DNA of 64,000 nt. It comes from Paenibacillus marchantiae (GTDB taxonomy: Bacteria; Bacillota; Bacilli; Paenibacillales; Paenibacillaceae). The notes below the pieces were generated by a model. The model was not told the DNA's origin and did not search any database. It saw nothing but the letters and a program-made list of their open reading frames with translations. Position numbers and translations under genes: made by a program. Shown piece after piece: positions 16,878 to 25,680 of the stretch (positions are counted from its first letter, which is position 1; each line of letters begins with the position of its first letter). The stretch is from the NCBI RefSeq assembly GCF_028771845.1, contig NZ_CP118270.1, forward strand, positions 3,844,001 through 3,908,000. Direction: 5' to 3'.

Positions 16878-18503
16878 ATGCAAGAAAGGCTGGTGCATTT
16901 TTTCATGCCATCATATGTGAACGAAGCCAATCTAATCTATCTTTTATCTTCAGTACGTAAACGAAAGTTTCCCATGACCCGACAAGCCAAACATGTTCGG
17001 GTCCCTGTATACATATTATGCTTTATTACAGAGGGCGAAGGAGTTGTTGTACTGGATGGTGCGCTCCAGAAGGTTCGTCCTCTCCAGTTATATTTGCTTG
17101 TACCCGGCATGATTGTGGAATTCCCGGAACAAGGCAGCACGTTTGAATACTATGGCATATGGTTTGAACCGATCCGGCTAACTAAGACCAGAGGTAGATA
17201 TGAAGCATTGCCTTCCTTATCCTTATCCGGAGCACTCTCACCAGGACATATTCTCGTGCATCATCCACAACAGATCCTCCAACAGATCGTGCAGTTGTAT
17301 CATCACAGTCGGCAGGAACGAAATCGGGATTCATTGAATTTGAGAATTCAGTTAGAGCAATTGATCCAGAATATTATGAAAAATGAAACGGAACAGCCGA
17401 CTACCGTAATGGATGAACGGGTTGAACGCAGCATCCTTTATATGGAGCAGCACTATACGGACAAAGTAAGCATTGAACAGCTGGCTGAAGCAGCAGGTGG
17501 CATGCCGCCGGTTGCTTTTTCACGTTTGTTCCGAAGTGAAACAGGTCTGCCACCAGTCGAGTACCTGAGCAATGTGCGCATGACCCGGGCCAAGCAGATG
17601 CTGAATACGAAGAACAGTCGAGTGAAGGAAGTGGCAGCTGCAGTCGGGTTTCGTAGTGAATTTTACTTTAGCCGCATGTTTCAGCGCATGGTGGGTGTAT
17701 CCCCTACATTATATATGAAGCGAGGCAAGTTAAAGGTGGCTGTAGCATCCTCGCTCGGTTTCGACGACCATCTGAAATCTGTTGGAATCGAGCCGGTCTG
17801 TGTGGTGGATTTATTCCAGTATCCAGGACAGAGCAATGAACAGTATGCGGAACAATTGCACAGCCAACTGCTGGAATTGGAGCAGTCCAATCCAGATATG
17901 ATCATTGCCGATCATTATCATACAGAGTTCAGAGAGCAGTTTAAACAAACGGCTGCGCCTGTATTTCTGGATTTCTCTGTGTGGGACTGGAAAGGAAACT
18001 TTGAGAAAATTGCCGAGTTGGTGAACCGGGAACGTGAGGCTGCGGAGATGCTGACTCGTCTGGATGTGCAGACTGAGACAACAGGCCAGACATTGCGCCG
18101 GATACTGGGCCAGGAACGGATGACCATCATGCAAGTGAGCCACCGGACGATTGGCATTCAGGGCAGGGTGAATCATCCGCTCAATGAATTGGTATACGGC
18201 GAGCTTGGTCTGCGCCCGGGTAATCAGGCTCCAGCAGAACTGTGGCGTATGGAGCTGCAACCGGAGGCCATGCCTGTATTGGAGACGGAACATTTGTTAA
18301 TTCATCATCATCATATTCTCGCCGGTAGTGACAAAATGTATGACCAGTTGACCAGAACGGCAGCATGGCCCCAGATTCCGGCGGTGAAGGATGGAAAAGT
18401 TAAGCGTATTCCCAATTGGTTTGTAATGAGCTGGACTCCACTGGGGAGACAACGAATCATGAATGAATTGATGGCAGCCGTGGGTGAACATCAGCAGCGA
18501 TAA
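16878..18503 (+). CDS. AraC-type regulator fused to a siderophore-binding domain (Btr-like)
   Basis: A 541-residue one-component sensor. An N-terminal cupin-like segment (residues 1-165) is followed by two helix-turn-helix motifs of the AraC family (about 178-285: VSIEQLAEAAGGMPPVAFSRLFR and VKEVAAAVGFRSEFYFSRMFQ). The C-terminal part (about 288-535) is a class III substrate-binding fold like those of siderophore lipoproteins. In Bacillus subtilis Btr has this architecture and activates siderophore uptake when the siderophore is bound. Its position after the permeases suggests it senses the siderophore made by this cluster and activates the importer. Confidence 0.9.
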   Translation: MQERLVHFFMPSYVNEANLIYLLSSVRKRKFPMTRQAKHVRVPVYILCFITEGEGVVVLDGALQKVRPLQLYLLVPGMIVEFPEQGSTFEYYGIWFEPIRLTKTRGRYEALPSLSLSGALSPGHILVHHPQQILQQIVQLYHHSRQERNRDSLNLRIQLEQLIQNIMKNETEQPTTVMDERVERSILYMEQHYTDKVSIEQLAEAAGGMPPVAFSRLFRSETGLPPVEYLSNVRMTRAKQMLNTKNSRVKEVAAAVGFRSEFYFSRMFQRMVGVSPTLYMKRGKLKVAVASSLGFDDHLKSVGIEPVCVVDLFQYPGQSNEQYAEQLHSQLLELEQSNPDMIIADHYHTEFREQFKQTAAPVFLDFSVWDWKGNFEKIAELVNREREAAEMLTRLDVQTETTGQTLRRILGQERMTIMQVSHRTIGIQGRVNHPLNELVYGELGLRPGNQAPAELWRMELQPEAMPVLETEHLLIHHHHILAGSDKMYDQLTRTAAWPQIPAVKDGKVKRIPNWFVMSWTPLGRQRIMNELMAAVGEHQQR

Positions 18504-18578
18504 ACAGCGTTGAATATGTAGTGTTCAACAGGGATCGTACTGCAATAGGTAGTCTACTCATGTTAGGGAGAGTGAAGA

Positions 18579-19391
18579 ATGAGACGGATTGGGCAAGGAA
18601 GAACGGCTGAGATCTATGAGTACCCATCAAATCAGATTATGAAATTATACCATGCGGATTTTTCAACCGAAGCTGTCCAGAATGAGTTTCGAATTACCGA
18701 GGCAGTATTCCAAAAGGGCCTACCTGTGCCACAGGCAAGATTGTATATGGATGATGAATCGCGTAAAGGGATTATATTTGAACGGATTGAAGGCAACACG
18801 ATGTTATCCCTCATGATTCAGGAGCCCGTGTTGATCGAAGAACTATCGCGTCAAATGGCAGTCTGTCATCATAGCCTTCACGCCCAACAGGATGATGAAG
18901 GAGCACTCCCCACACAAAAGCAGATTCTTACTGGGGCCATTCGCAATACCTCTCTATTGCCGGAAGAAGATAAGGTGCAGGTTATCAATTATATGTCGTC
19001 GCTTCCGGAGCGAAAGCAAATTTGTCATGGCGACTTTCATCCCGATAATGTCATGTTAAATGAAATGAGAGATCAATATTGGGTTATAGACTGGATGACA
19101 GGCATGTCGGGTGATCCAGCGGGTGATGTGGCACGAAGCTGGGTAATATTAATGAGCGGCACGTTGCCGGAGGATACAGACCCGGCTGTTCATAAGGGAT
19201 TTGAATTGGCTCGCAATGTAATGCTGGATCATTATATCCAACATTACATCCAGATTTCCGGGATATCTCGCCAGGAGCTGGATGCCTGGATTTTGCCTGT
19301 CGCGGCTGCACGTCTAGACGAGAGGTTACCTGCAGTGGAAGCGGATCAGTTAATCAAGCTTGTGCAGGATCGTATTCGTCTGCTGAAATGA
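18579..19391 (+). CDS. APH-fold small-molecule kinase, substrate unknown
   Basis: A 270-residue protein of the aminoglycoside phosphotransferase / choline kinase fold. Catalytic loop HGDFHPDNVM (about residues 150-159) and the metal-binding Asp in WVIDWMTGMSGDPAGDVARS are intact. The N-lobe lysine is in QIMKLYHADF and the hinge is IIFERIEG. GGGAGAG precedes ATG 18579. Members phosphorylate antibiotics, choline, homoserine, methylthioribose or proteins. Proximity to siderophore genes allows, but does not show, a role in providing a phosphorylated precursor. Confidence 0.75.
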   Translation: MRRIGQGRTAEIYEYPSNQIMKLYHADFSTEAVQNEFRITEAVFQKGLPVPQARLYMDDESRKGIIFERIEGNTMLSLMIQEPVLIEELSRQMAVCHHSLHAQQDDEGALPTQKQILTGAIRNTSLLPEEDKVQVINYMSSLPERKQICHGDFHPDNVMLNEMRDQYWVIDWMTGMSGDPAGDVARSWVILMSGTLPEDTDPAVHKGFELARNVMLDHYIQHYIQISGISRQELDAWILPVAAARLDERLPAVEADQLIKLVQDRIRLLK

Positions 19392-19422
19392 CATATTTAG
19401 TGTAACTAACAAGGATAACGAG

Positions 19423-21741
19423 GTGAAGAAATTCATGCTGAACGCATTAAAGGCCATACAATCTTACAAGTCAGGCCATCTCCCGGAGGGGGAGCAGCCA
19501 CTGTGGCTGCAGCTGCTGGCAGCGGCAGAGCAGCCGAATATTAACCTGGAACGCATTCATTCTATAGCTGAACTGAAAGGCACGAATCCGGTACTGGATT
19601 ACGTAGAACGTACAATCTTGGTGCTGGAGCAACTTCAGGTTTCTTTTTGGATGCGAGAAATTCTGGAGGATGTGTTGGTCTGGTCGGAAACGGCCAAGGC
19701 AGGATCACCGAAACAGCGGCGAAAATGGCAGAAACAGGGGGTTAACCTGTTCGTGCACAATGTCGGTTCAGCACAGCTATATGACATGTATGGAAGTGTT
19801 GGAAATTTGCATGGCAAGCAAGGCCATCGTGAGGAGGAACATTCATCTCGATCAGAATCCTCACGTGATTTATCAAATGATGATCCAAGCGGTAATACAC
19901 AAAATGCGCAAACTGCATATGGTTCACCCACACCTCGGCATGAGATCATTCGTACCCTTATTGCCACACACGGACTTATTGGTCAGTACATAAGAGGAGA
20001 AATTCCATTTGCCGAAAATGCCCCACTGCACTCGTTCATAACGCAAGGGTGGCTGACCGCAAATGAAATGCAGGCCATCCTGATCGCATTAAATGAATGT
20101 ATCATTGCTGGTGTTGATCCAGCGTTGTGGAATCAAGTTCAGGCTGAAGTGCAGCGTATCGTAGGTTGGATTATTACAAAGCCGGATCATACAGACTGGA
20201 ATGTGAAGGAGCGGCTGTCACGCTTACGGAGCTCATCTATACGTCAGGGAGAAGCGATGGATGAAGCATATGCGAAACTTCAAGCTCAGCTTGAGATAGA
20301 GAAACTTCTCGCTCCTCTGGCTCATCGGACCTTATGGTATGTGGAGTCAGCGATGCATGATTTTTCATTGCAGGAGATGGTTAAGATCTTCCTTTTGACG
20401 CTACACAGTGAGGGAATGTTATCTGTAGATGATTTGACGATGAACAGCACAGGCATAGGCAGAGTAACCGAAGAAGAAGGAGTGGGCTTGAACTCGACTT
20501 CACAGGAGCAACAAGGGGATATGGTAAGGCATATCAGCTTCGAACCATTAATGAACACGATGTATTACGATTATAAAGGTGTCAAGAAACTGAATGTTTA
20601 CAAGAAACGAATGATTGAAAAGTATTTGGAGCAATATTCGTGGGAGCAGATTGAAGCAGGTGAGACGATTACTTACCCCCATCTGACACATCGGATTGAG
20701 CGGCACCCGGATTTGCGGGATACGGTATTTGTGACATTTGAATTTTCCCCGGCGGCCGAGAAGCTAATTGCATTTTGTATTGAAGCAGAAAAGTCTCCGT
20801 TATACGAAAAGGCTGTGCTGTTGTTATTTGACCTATTTGGACTCCGTCGGGATGCGTATGATCGGTTCCATAATGAAGAGACGTATCTGGCCGACATGAA
20901 CAGCTCAGGTGATTACAAGAAAGTACTGCTGGATTACATGGTTGGCAAACGTGTGCTCGATATCGGTCCCGGCGGTGGAATATTGCTCGATCTGATTGAG
21001 CAGGAACGACCTGAGATGGAATCAATCGGCATTGATATTTCAGCGAATGTTATTGAGGCGTTGGAGCGCAAAAAGCAGCGGGAGGCACATCGCTGGCAAG
21101 TATTGAAGGGAGATGCTCTCCAACTGGATCAATACGTGCAGCCAGGCACGGTGGATACGGTTATTTTTTCATCCATTCTGCATGAACTGTATTCGTATAT
21201 TGAACGTGACGGACGAAGATTTAACAGGGATACGGTCGTTGCTGCGCTAAGAAGTTCATTTAACGTGTTATCCCCCGGGGGCCGAATTCTGATCAGGGAT
21301 GGCATCATGACTGAACCCGAAGCGCAAAAGCGTCGAATTCGTTTCCTTGAACCGGATGGGATGCGATGGCTGGAGCGGTATACGCAGGATTTCCAGGGAC
21401 GCATCATTGAATTCGAGCGAATCTCTGAGGACGAAGCGCTGCTGGATATCAACGATGCGATGGAATTTCTGTACACCTATACATGGGGCGAAGAAGCATA
21501 TGTCCATGAGATTCAGGAACAATTCGGCATATTTACCCCATCGGCATATGAGCAAAGTATTCGCGAAGCGCTGGGTGAGCAAGCCGAGATTATTACATTT
21601 AGACACTTTCTTCAAGAAGGATATACGGAGGCGCTTGGAGAACGAATTATATTTATGGATGAACAGGGTCAACCTGCACCTTTGCCAGACAGCACCTGCC
21701 TGATTGTGATTGAAAAGAAGAAAGGAATGGCGGACAGATGA
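19423..21741 (+). CDS. Large class I SAM-dependent methyltransferase with helical N-terminal region
   Basis: A protein of about 770 residues. Residues 1-500 are mainly helical with a Ser/Asn-rich low-complexity insert near 135-170 and match no family I recognise. Residues about 500-700 are a Rossmann methyltransferase: VLDIGPGGG (motif I, near 511-519), ESIGIDIS (motif II), GDALQLD, then TVIFSSILHELYSY (motif IV region) and LSPGGRILIRDG. Start is GTG 19423 (AAGGA 6 bases upstream) or ATG 19435. It overlaps the histidine phosphatase gene by ATGA, implying coupled translation. Substrate is unknown. Confidence 0.75.
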   Translation: MKKFMLNALKAIQSYKSGHLPEGEQPLWLQLLAAAEQPNINLERIHSIAELKGTNPVLDYVERTILVLEQLQVSFWMREILEDVLVWSETAKAGSPKQRRKWQKQGVNLFVHNVGSAQLYDMYGSVGNLHGKQGHREEEHSSRSESSRDLSNDDPSGNTQNAQTAYGSPTPRHEIIRTLIATHGLIGQYIRGEIPFAENAPLHSFITQGWLTANEMQAILIALNECIIAGVDPALWNQVQAEVQRIVGWIITKPDHTDWNVKERLSRLRSSSIRQGEAMDEAYAKLQAQLEIEKLLAPLAHRTLWYVESAMHDFSLQEMVKIFLLTLHSEGMLSVDDLTMNSTGIGRVTEEEGVGLNSTSQEQQGDMVRHISFEPLMNTMYYDYKGVKKLNVYKKRMIEKYLEQYSWEQIEAGETITYPHLTHRIERHPDLRDTVFVTFEFSPAAEKLIAFCIEAEKSPLYEKAVLLLFDLFGLRRDAYDRFHNEETYLADMNSSGDYKKVLLDYMVGKRVLDIGPGGGILLDLIEQERPEMESIGIDISANVIEALERKKQREAHRWQVLKGDALQLDQYVQPGTVDTVIFSSILHELYSYIERDGRRFNRDTVVAALRSSFNVLSPGGRILIRDGIMTEPEAQKRRIRFLEPDGMRWLERYTQDFQGRIIEFERISEDEALLDINDAMEFLYTYTWGEEAYVHEIQEQFGIFTPSAYEQSIREALGEQAEIITFRHFLQEGYTEALGERIIFMDEQGQPAPLPDSTCLIVIEKKKGMADR

Positions 21742-22325
21742 CGAATGAAGCCAACACGGCTTTATATTTTGTAAGGCACGCGGAATCTGAATATATGGAA
21801 GGGCAGGAACGTGAGCGAGGTCTGACGGAACAAGGAAAAAGGGATGCGGCGACCGTCGCGGGTTTGCTCCATCGGGAGCAGATCGAGCTGTTTTATTCCA
21901 GTCCGTATAGACGGGCCGTGGATACGATTCAGGGGTTGGCCGAAGTGTCAGGTGGCATTGTGGTCACCGAAGAGGATTTGCGTGAGCGTAAGCTGTCAGG
22001 TCCTGAAGTGAAGCATGAACATTTTCGGGAAGCCAAACAAAGGCTCTATGATGATCCTGCATTCGCTTATTCAGGTGGAGAATCCGGCGAAGTCGCTGGG
22101 GCGCGGGCAATTGCTGTTATACAGCGAATTCTGGATAGGCATCCGGGACAAAAAATAGTGATTGGCACCCATGGGGATATCATGACGTTGATTTTCAATT
22201 ATTTTGATTCGTCCTACGGTTATGACTTCTGGGCAAATACAACGATGCCGGACATCTACAAGCTGGAGTTTGATCGTGAAGGTAGGTTGGTTCAGGTAAC
22301 ACGATTGTGGGAAGAGCAGGTGTAG
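21738..22325 (+). CDS. Histidine phosphatase superfamily (phosphoglycerate mutase-like) protein
   Basis: A 195-residue phosphatase-type member of the histidine phosphatase superfamily. The phospho-acceptor motif is YFVRHAESE at the N-terminus, with the supporting SSPYRRAVDTIQ arginine and the second catalytic His in VIGTHGDIM near residue 146. The short length and lack of mutase-specific insertions favour a phosphatase over a glycolytic mutase. It is translationally coupled to the large methyltransferase, so both may act on the same pathway; the substrate is not evident. Confidence 0.82.
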   Translation: MTNEANTALYFVRHAESEYMEGQERERGLTEQGKRDAATVAGLLHREQIELFYSSPYRRAVDTIQGLAEVSGGIVVTEEDLRERKLSGPEVKHEHFREAKQRLYDDPAFAYSGGESGEVAGARAIAVIQRILDRHPGQKIVIGTHGDIMTLIFNYFDSSYGYDFWANTTMPDIYKLEFDREGRLVQVTRLWEEQV

Positions 22326-22363
22326 TTTCTCTAGGTAACACGTTCTAACGACGTTAGGAGGCG

Positions 22364-23317
22364 ATGATACTGAACCTCAAGTTGGTAGAGTCCTTTATGG
22401 AGCAACAAATCCGTTTTAATGACAATAAAAGTTTATTTTATAATGGAGGCAAGTCTACATTAGGGCCATCTCCGCGAACGTTGTGCTGGCTAATGGAATA
22501 TCGCGCTCAAGTGGCAAAAGCATTAGAACGTATTTTTACAGATGGATTATTGAATCATTTTACAATTAAACTAGCAGAGCAAGGAGTCCGCCATTTTATC
22601 CAGGTGAACCAGTTTATGCAGTTTACGAGCAATGACAAGTTGCAATTGGCAGAATTATATAAAGATCAATTTATGCGGATCTGGTCTCTTTTGCAGAATG
22701 AGAGGGCAGAGGAAGAGGTATTACAGCAATTTTTCCAGAAGCATTATCAACAGTTAAGAACATTTCTAATACAGACCAATGGCGAGGAATTGTTTAAAAA
22801 ATATACAATTGATCCACTTCTGTTCTGGGTGCCTTGTGAGGAGTATTCGGCGGATCTGCAGGTATCCTGGCTCGGCTTGGATATAGAGCACCTGCATCCG
22901 CCGGTGCTTGATCTTGGCTGCGGCCCGCAGGCCAATTTGGTCCAATTTTTACGTGGAAAAAAGATAGAAGCTTATGGGATGGACAGACAGGTGGAGGAAT
23001 CGGAAGAGCGGCCGTTTTTGCGACGTGTGTGCTGGATGGAATCTTCTTTTGAACAAGAACAGTGGGGGACAATAATATCCCATTTGGCATTCTCCAACCA
23101 TTTTACACATCATCATCTCAAGGCAGACGGCGAACCGGAAGTATACGCTCAGAAATATATGGAGCTTTTAAGAGCGCTAAAACCAGGAGGTTCCTTCTAC
23201 TATGCGCCGAGTGTTCCTTTCATAGAGTCATTCGTAAATCAACTTCCCCAGTACTTTGTATGTCGAAGCTGGATAACACCAACACAGCAAATGACGCGAA
23301 TTACACGGCTGGACTAG
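22364..23317 (+). CDS. Class I SAM-dependent methyltransferase, function unknown
   Basis: A 317-residue protein. The N-terminal half is helical; the SAM motif I is PPVLDLGCGPQANLVQF (about residues 179-195), and motif III-like LLRALKPGGSFYYAP is near 264-278. The DxGxG core is intact. The start is uncertain: AGGAGG ends only 2 bases before ATG 22364, too close for good initiation, while TTG 22382 or ATG 22397-22399 leave longer gaps. It lies in the same direction as the preceding phosphatase gene and may belong to the same transcript. Confidence 0.65.
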   Translation: MILNLKLVESFMEQQIRFNDNKSLFYNGGKSTLGPSPRTLCWLMEYRAQVAKALERIFTDGLLNHFTIKLAEQGVRHFIQVNQFMQFTSNDKLQLAELYKDQFMRIWSLLQNERAEEEVLQQFFQKHYQQLRTFLIQTNGEELFKKYTIDPLLFWVPCEEYSADLQVSWLGLDIEHLHPPVLDLGCGPQANLVQFLRGKKIEAYGMDRQVEESEERPFLRRVCWMESSFEQEQWGTIISHLAFSNHFTHHHLKADGEPEVYAQKYMELLRALKPGGSFYYAPSVPFIESFVNQLPQYFVCRSWITPTQQMTRITRLD

Positions 23318-23338
23318 ATGAAAAAGGGGGAGAGCCAA

Positions 23339-24031
23339 ATGAAGATTGCGTTTATGCCGGATACGTACACTGTTGAAGAGCTAAAAGTCCCTAACTCGCA
23401 AGATAGGATGTACTGCATAATTGATCTAGAGGGCACAGGAATTAACCCGGCAGAGGAGAGTGTGACCCAATTTGGTGCAATGAACTACAAAAAAGGAGAA
23501 TCATTAGATTCAACGTTCACTTCACTTGTACGCGCCTCTAGGCCGATTCCGGAAGCGGTCACGAAGTTAACGGGTATTTCAAATGAGGATATGATCCAGG
23601 CTCCCTCATTTGCAGAAGCATACCAGGCTTTTCTGGAATTCATCGGGGATAAGGTATTAGTCACGCAGGCGGGTTATGAGTATGATTTGCCCATATTGAA
23701 ACGACATTGTGATATGAATGGGCTGATGATGTTTTCCAATCCGGTGTTGGATACAAAAGCGATGTTTACATATATTCATCCTGAAATCTCCGAGGTCATC
23801 TCTACCGATTTCCTGATCCGGTATTATGAACTGAATACAGACGGAATTCACAGGCACAATGCCTTGGCCGATTGTGGTGTGATTGCTCGTATTTTCGAAC
23901 ATGTCCTGAATGAATATCAGGCTCTTGAATTGGATCATTTTACTGCGGATGGGAAACATGTGATGAAGCGTTTTGTGATTCCTGAGATGTATTTGACAGC
24001 GTCGAATGGAGGAGGGAAGCCAGATGAGTAG
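23339..24031 (+). CDS. DEDDh 3'-5' exonuclease (DnaQ/RNase T family)
   Basis: A 230-residue nuclease. The Exo I motif is CIIDLEGTG (Asp and Glu metal ligands), Exo II is TQAGYEYDLPILKRH with an Asp, and Exo III is HRHNALADC with the catalytic His and Asp, so all four DEDDh residues are present. ATG 23339 is preferred over 23318 because GGGGAG lies 6 bases upstream. Such small stand-alone proteins trim RNA or single-stranded DNA. It overlaps the next gene by 8 bases. Confidence 0.85.
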   Translation: MKIAFMPDTYTVEELKVPNSQDRMYCIIDLEGTGINPAEESVTQFGAMNYKKGESLDSTFTSLVRASRPIPEAVTKLTGISNEDMIQAPSFAEAYQAFLEFIGDKVLVTQAGYEYDLPILKRHCDMNGLMMFSNPVLDTKAMFTYIHPEISEVISTDFLIRYYELNTDGIHRHNALADCGVIARIFEHVLNEYQALELDHFTADGKHVMKRFVIPEMYLTASNGGGKPDE

Positions 24032-24398
24032 AGTGGATGCAGATAAATTGCTGGCTGATTTGAATGCGGGGCTGATGATTAATCAGCAGACATTCGAAGG
24101 ACTGGAAGTGGAAGCCTATCTGGATCAACGGGATGCTTCCGAATTTGCCGATGAGTGGATGCAGGCATTTGAACGGATTGCTCAGAATTCTGACGTCGTG
24201 GAAGAAGAATTGCTTCGTGTTTGCAGGGAACTGGCTTTCAAACGAACGATTGCTCTTGCGGGCGATCCGGAACTAGCGGGATATGTCAGTGATGATATTG
24301 GTTTGATTGGTGCTGCTCTATTACAGGATGAAATGCAGAATTTATTTGTTAAGCAATTACTTGAACGTTATCAACAAGGTACATTACCCCTGCGTTAA
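24024..24398 (+). CDS. Small acidic protein, function unknown
   Basis: A 124-residue acidic, soluble and mostly helical protein that I do not recognise. The start ATG 24024 follows GGAGGG with normal spacing and overlaps the exonuclease gene by 8 bases, so the two are likely co-translated and may interact. No motif, membrane segment or cysteine cluster is visible. Confidence 0.7.
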   Translation: MSRVDADKLLADLNAGLMINQQTFEGLEVEAYLDQRDASEFADEWMQAFERIAQNSDVVEEELLRVCRELAFKRTIALAGDPELAGYVSDDIGLIGAALLQDEMQNLFVKQLLERYQQGTLPLR

Positions 24399-24498
24399 GC
24401 GGGGGTGACGGTTGTATATTCTTTTCGTTTGTATAAAAAAATAGCTTCGAATGTGTATTGTGAGTTTTGCACAGCATAAGGTACAATTCATCTAAGCA

Positions 24499-24527
24499 TT
24501 GAGTGAGAATGATAATCATTATTTATA
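24499..24527 (+). promoter_or_regulatory. Fur box and probable promoter of the second siderophore lipoprotein gene
   Basis: GAGAATGATAATCATTATTT (24505-24524) contains a Fur-box palindrome. TTGAGT (24499-24504) and TTTATA (24522-24527), 17 bases apart, could be the promoter elements, which would put Fur on the spacer. Confidence 0.8.
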
Positions 24528-24578
24528 AAACATGTTCTCACCGATACAACAACAGATTACATAGGGGTGAAGGGTATC

Positions 24579-25580
24579 ATGGTAAGGTTCAGTAAAGGCT
24601 TCAAAGGGTTGACGATCATACTGCTACTCATGGTTGTAGTTATATCGGGCTGTAGTGCAAATTCTGAGTCAAAAGCAGAACAGGCTCCTGCATCTGGGAC
24701 CGCAGTATCAAATGGCAGTACATCTGAAACAACAGAAAAAGAAGCTGAGACACGTGTCGTTCAGGATGAATTCGGCGATGTGACGATTCCGGTGCATCCG
24801 CAGCGGATTGCTGGTATCTATGTGGAGGATTATCTGAAAGCACTAGATATTACACCTGTAGTTCAATGGTATCACCCGTTGTGGGGAGTGCAGGAATATC
24901 TGGATCTGGATGTGCCTCAATTTGATACTACAGGAAGCATTGAGGCTTTGTTGCAATATGATCCAGATCTCATCATTGTGGATGGCGGAGTGGACATGGA
25001 GAAATATGAGATGTATTCAAAGGTGGCACCGACGTATCGCCTGCCTGAAGATATTCTACAGGATTCCAATAAAATTTTAACGACCATTGCGGATGTTGTT
25101 GGTAAACCGGACAAGGGTAAAGAAGTTGTTGCGGCATTTGAAGCCAAGATTGCAGACGCTAAGGCGAAGCTTCAGGAAGCCGTTGGGGATGAGACCGTAG
25201 CGGTTGTCCGACTGAATATCAGCAATAATACATTGGCATTGTTCGGTGTGAAAAATCGATTTACCGGATTTATTTATTCGGAGCTTGGTCTAACACCTCA
25301 TCCACTGGTCGGCAACATGGAAGAATATCAGGAAATCCTGTCCGAAGAGGCTTTTCCAGAGCTTGATGCGGATCACATTATTGTATTTCCATCCAATGGA
25401 GAGTGGTCATCTCCAGAGAACAAGGAAGCTTTGAAGGTGCTGGATAGCAAGTTGTGGAAATCTCTCCCGGCAGTCAAAAACAACCATGTATACATGATGG
25501 AAAGATCGTATTGGCAATCAGGTGCGATTACGGCAAACACATTGAAGATTGATGATCTCTTGCAAAAAATGACGCCATAA
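24579..25580 (+). CDS. Second siderophore-binding lipoprotein (class III substrate-binding protein)
   Basis: A protein of about 333 residues with a hydrophobic signal segment ending in the lipobox ISGC, an acidic/Ser-rich linker and a FecB-type binding fold. ATG 24579 is chosen (AGGGGTG upstream); an in-frame GTG lies at 24567. It is related to the C-terminal sensor domain of the AraC-type protein downstream; both share a P-V-x-Q-x-x-H-x-x-W-G-x-Q-x-YL stretch, suggesting the same ligand. No permease gene accompanies it, so it must use permeases from another locus, possibly the FecCD pair at 14.9-16.9 kb. Confidence 0.87.
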   Translation: MVRFSKGFKGLTIILLLMVVVISGCSANSESKAEQAPASGTAVSNGSTSETTEKEAETRVVQDEFGDVTIPVHPQRIAGIYVEDYLKALDITPVVQWYHPLWGVQEYLDLDVPQFDTTGSIEALLQYDPDLIIVDGGVDMEKYEMYSKVAPTYRLPEDILQDSNKILTTIADVVGKPDKGKEVVAAFEAKIADAKAKLQEAVGDETVAVVRLNISNNTLALFGVKNRFTGFIYSELGLTPHPLVGNMEEYQEILSEEAFPELDADHIIVFPSNGEWSSPENKEALKVLDSKLWKSLPAVKNNHVYMMERSYWQSGAITANTLKIDDLLQKMTP

Positions 25581-25592
25581 GCCTTTTCCATA

Positions 25593-25632
25593 AGAAAGTT
25601 CTTCCCTCAGGGTTGAAGAGCTTTCTTTTTTC
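25593..25632 (+). terminator. Rho-independent terminator after the second lipoprotein gene
   Basis: Arms AGAAAGTTCTTC and GAAGAGCTTTCT (12 bp, one G-T pair) around a 10-base loop, then TTTTTT. Confidence 0.85.
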
Positions 25633-25647
25633 GTTTACACTATTGTA

Positions 25648-25667
25648 AATGATAACAATTCTCAATT
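25648..25667 (+). promoter_or_regulatory. Fur-box-like site before the second AraC-type sensor gene
   Basis: AATGATAACAATTCTCAATT is an imperfect match to TGATAATnATTATCA. It lies just 14 bases before the start codon, so the regulator gene is probably iron-repressed as well. Confidence 0.65.
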
Positions 25668-25680
25668 AAGGAAGATGAAT

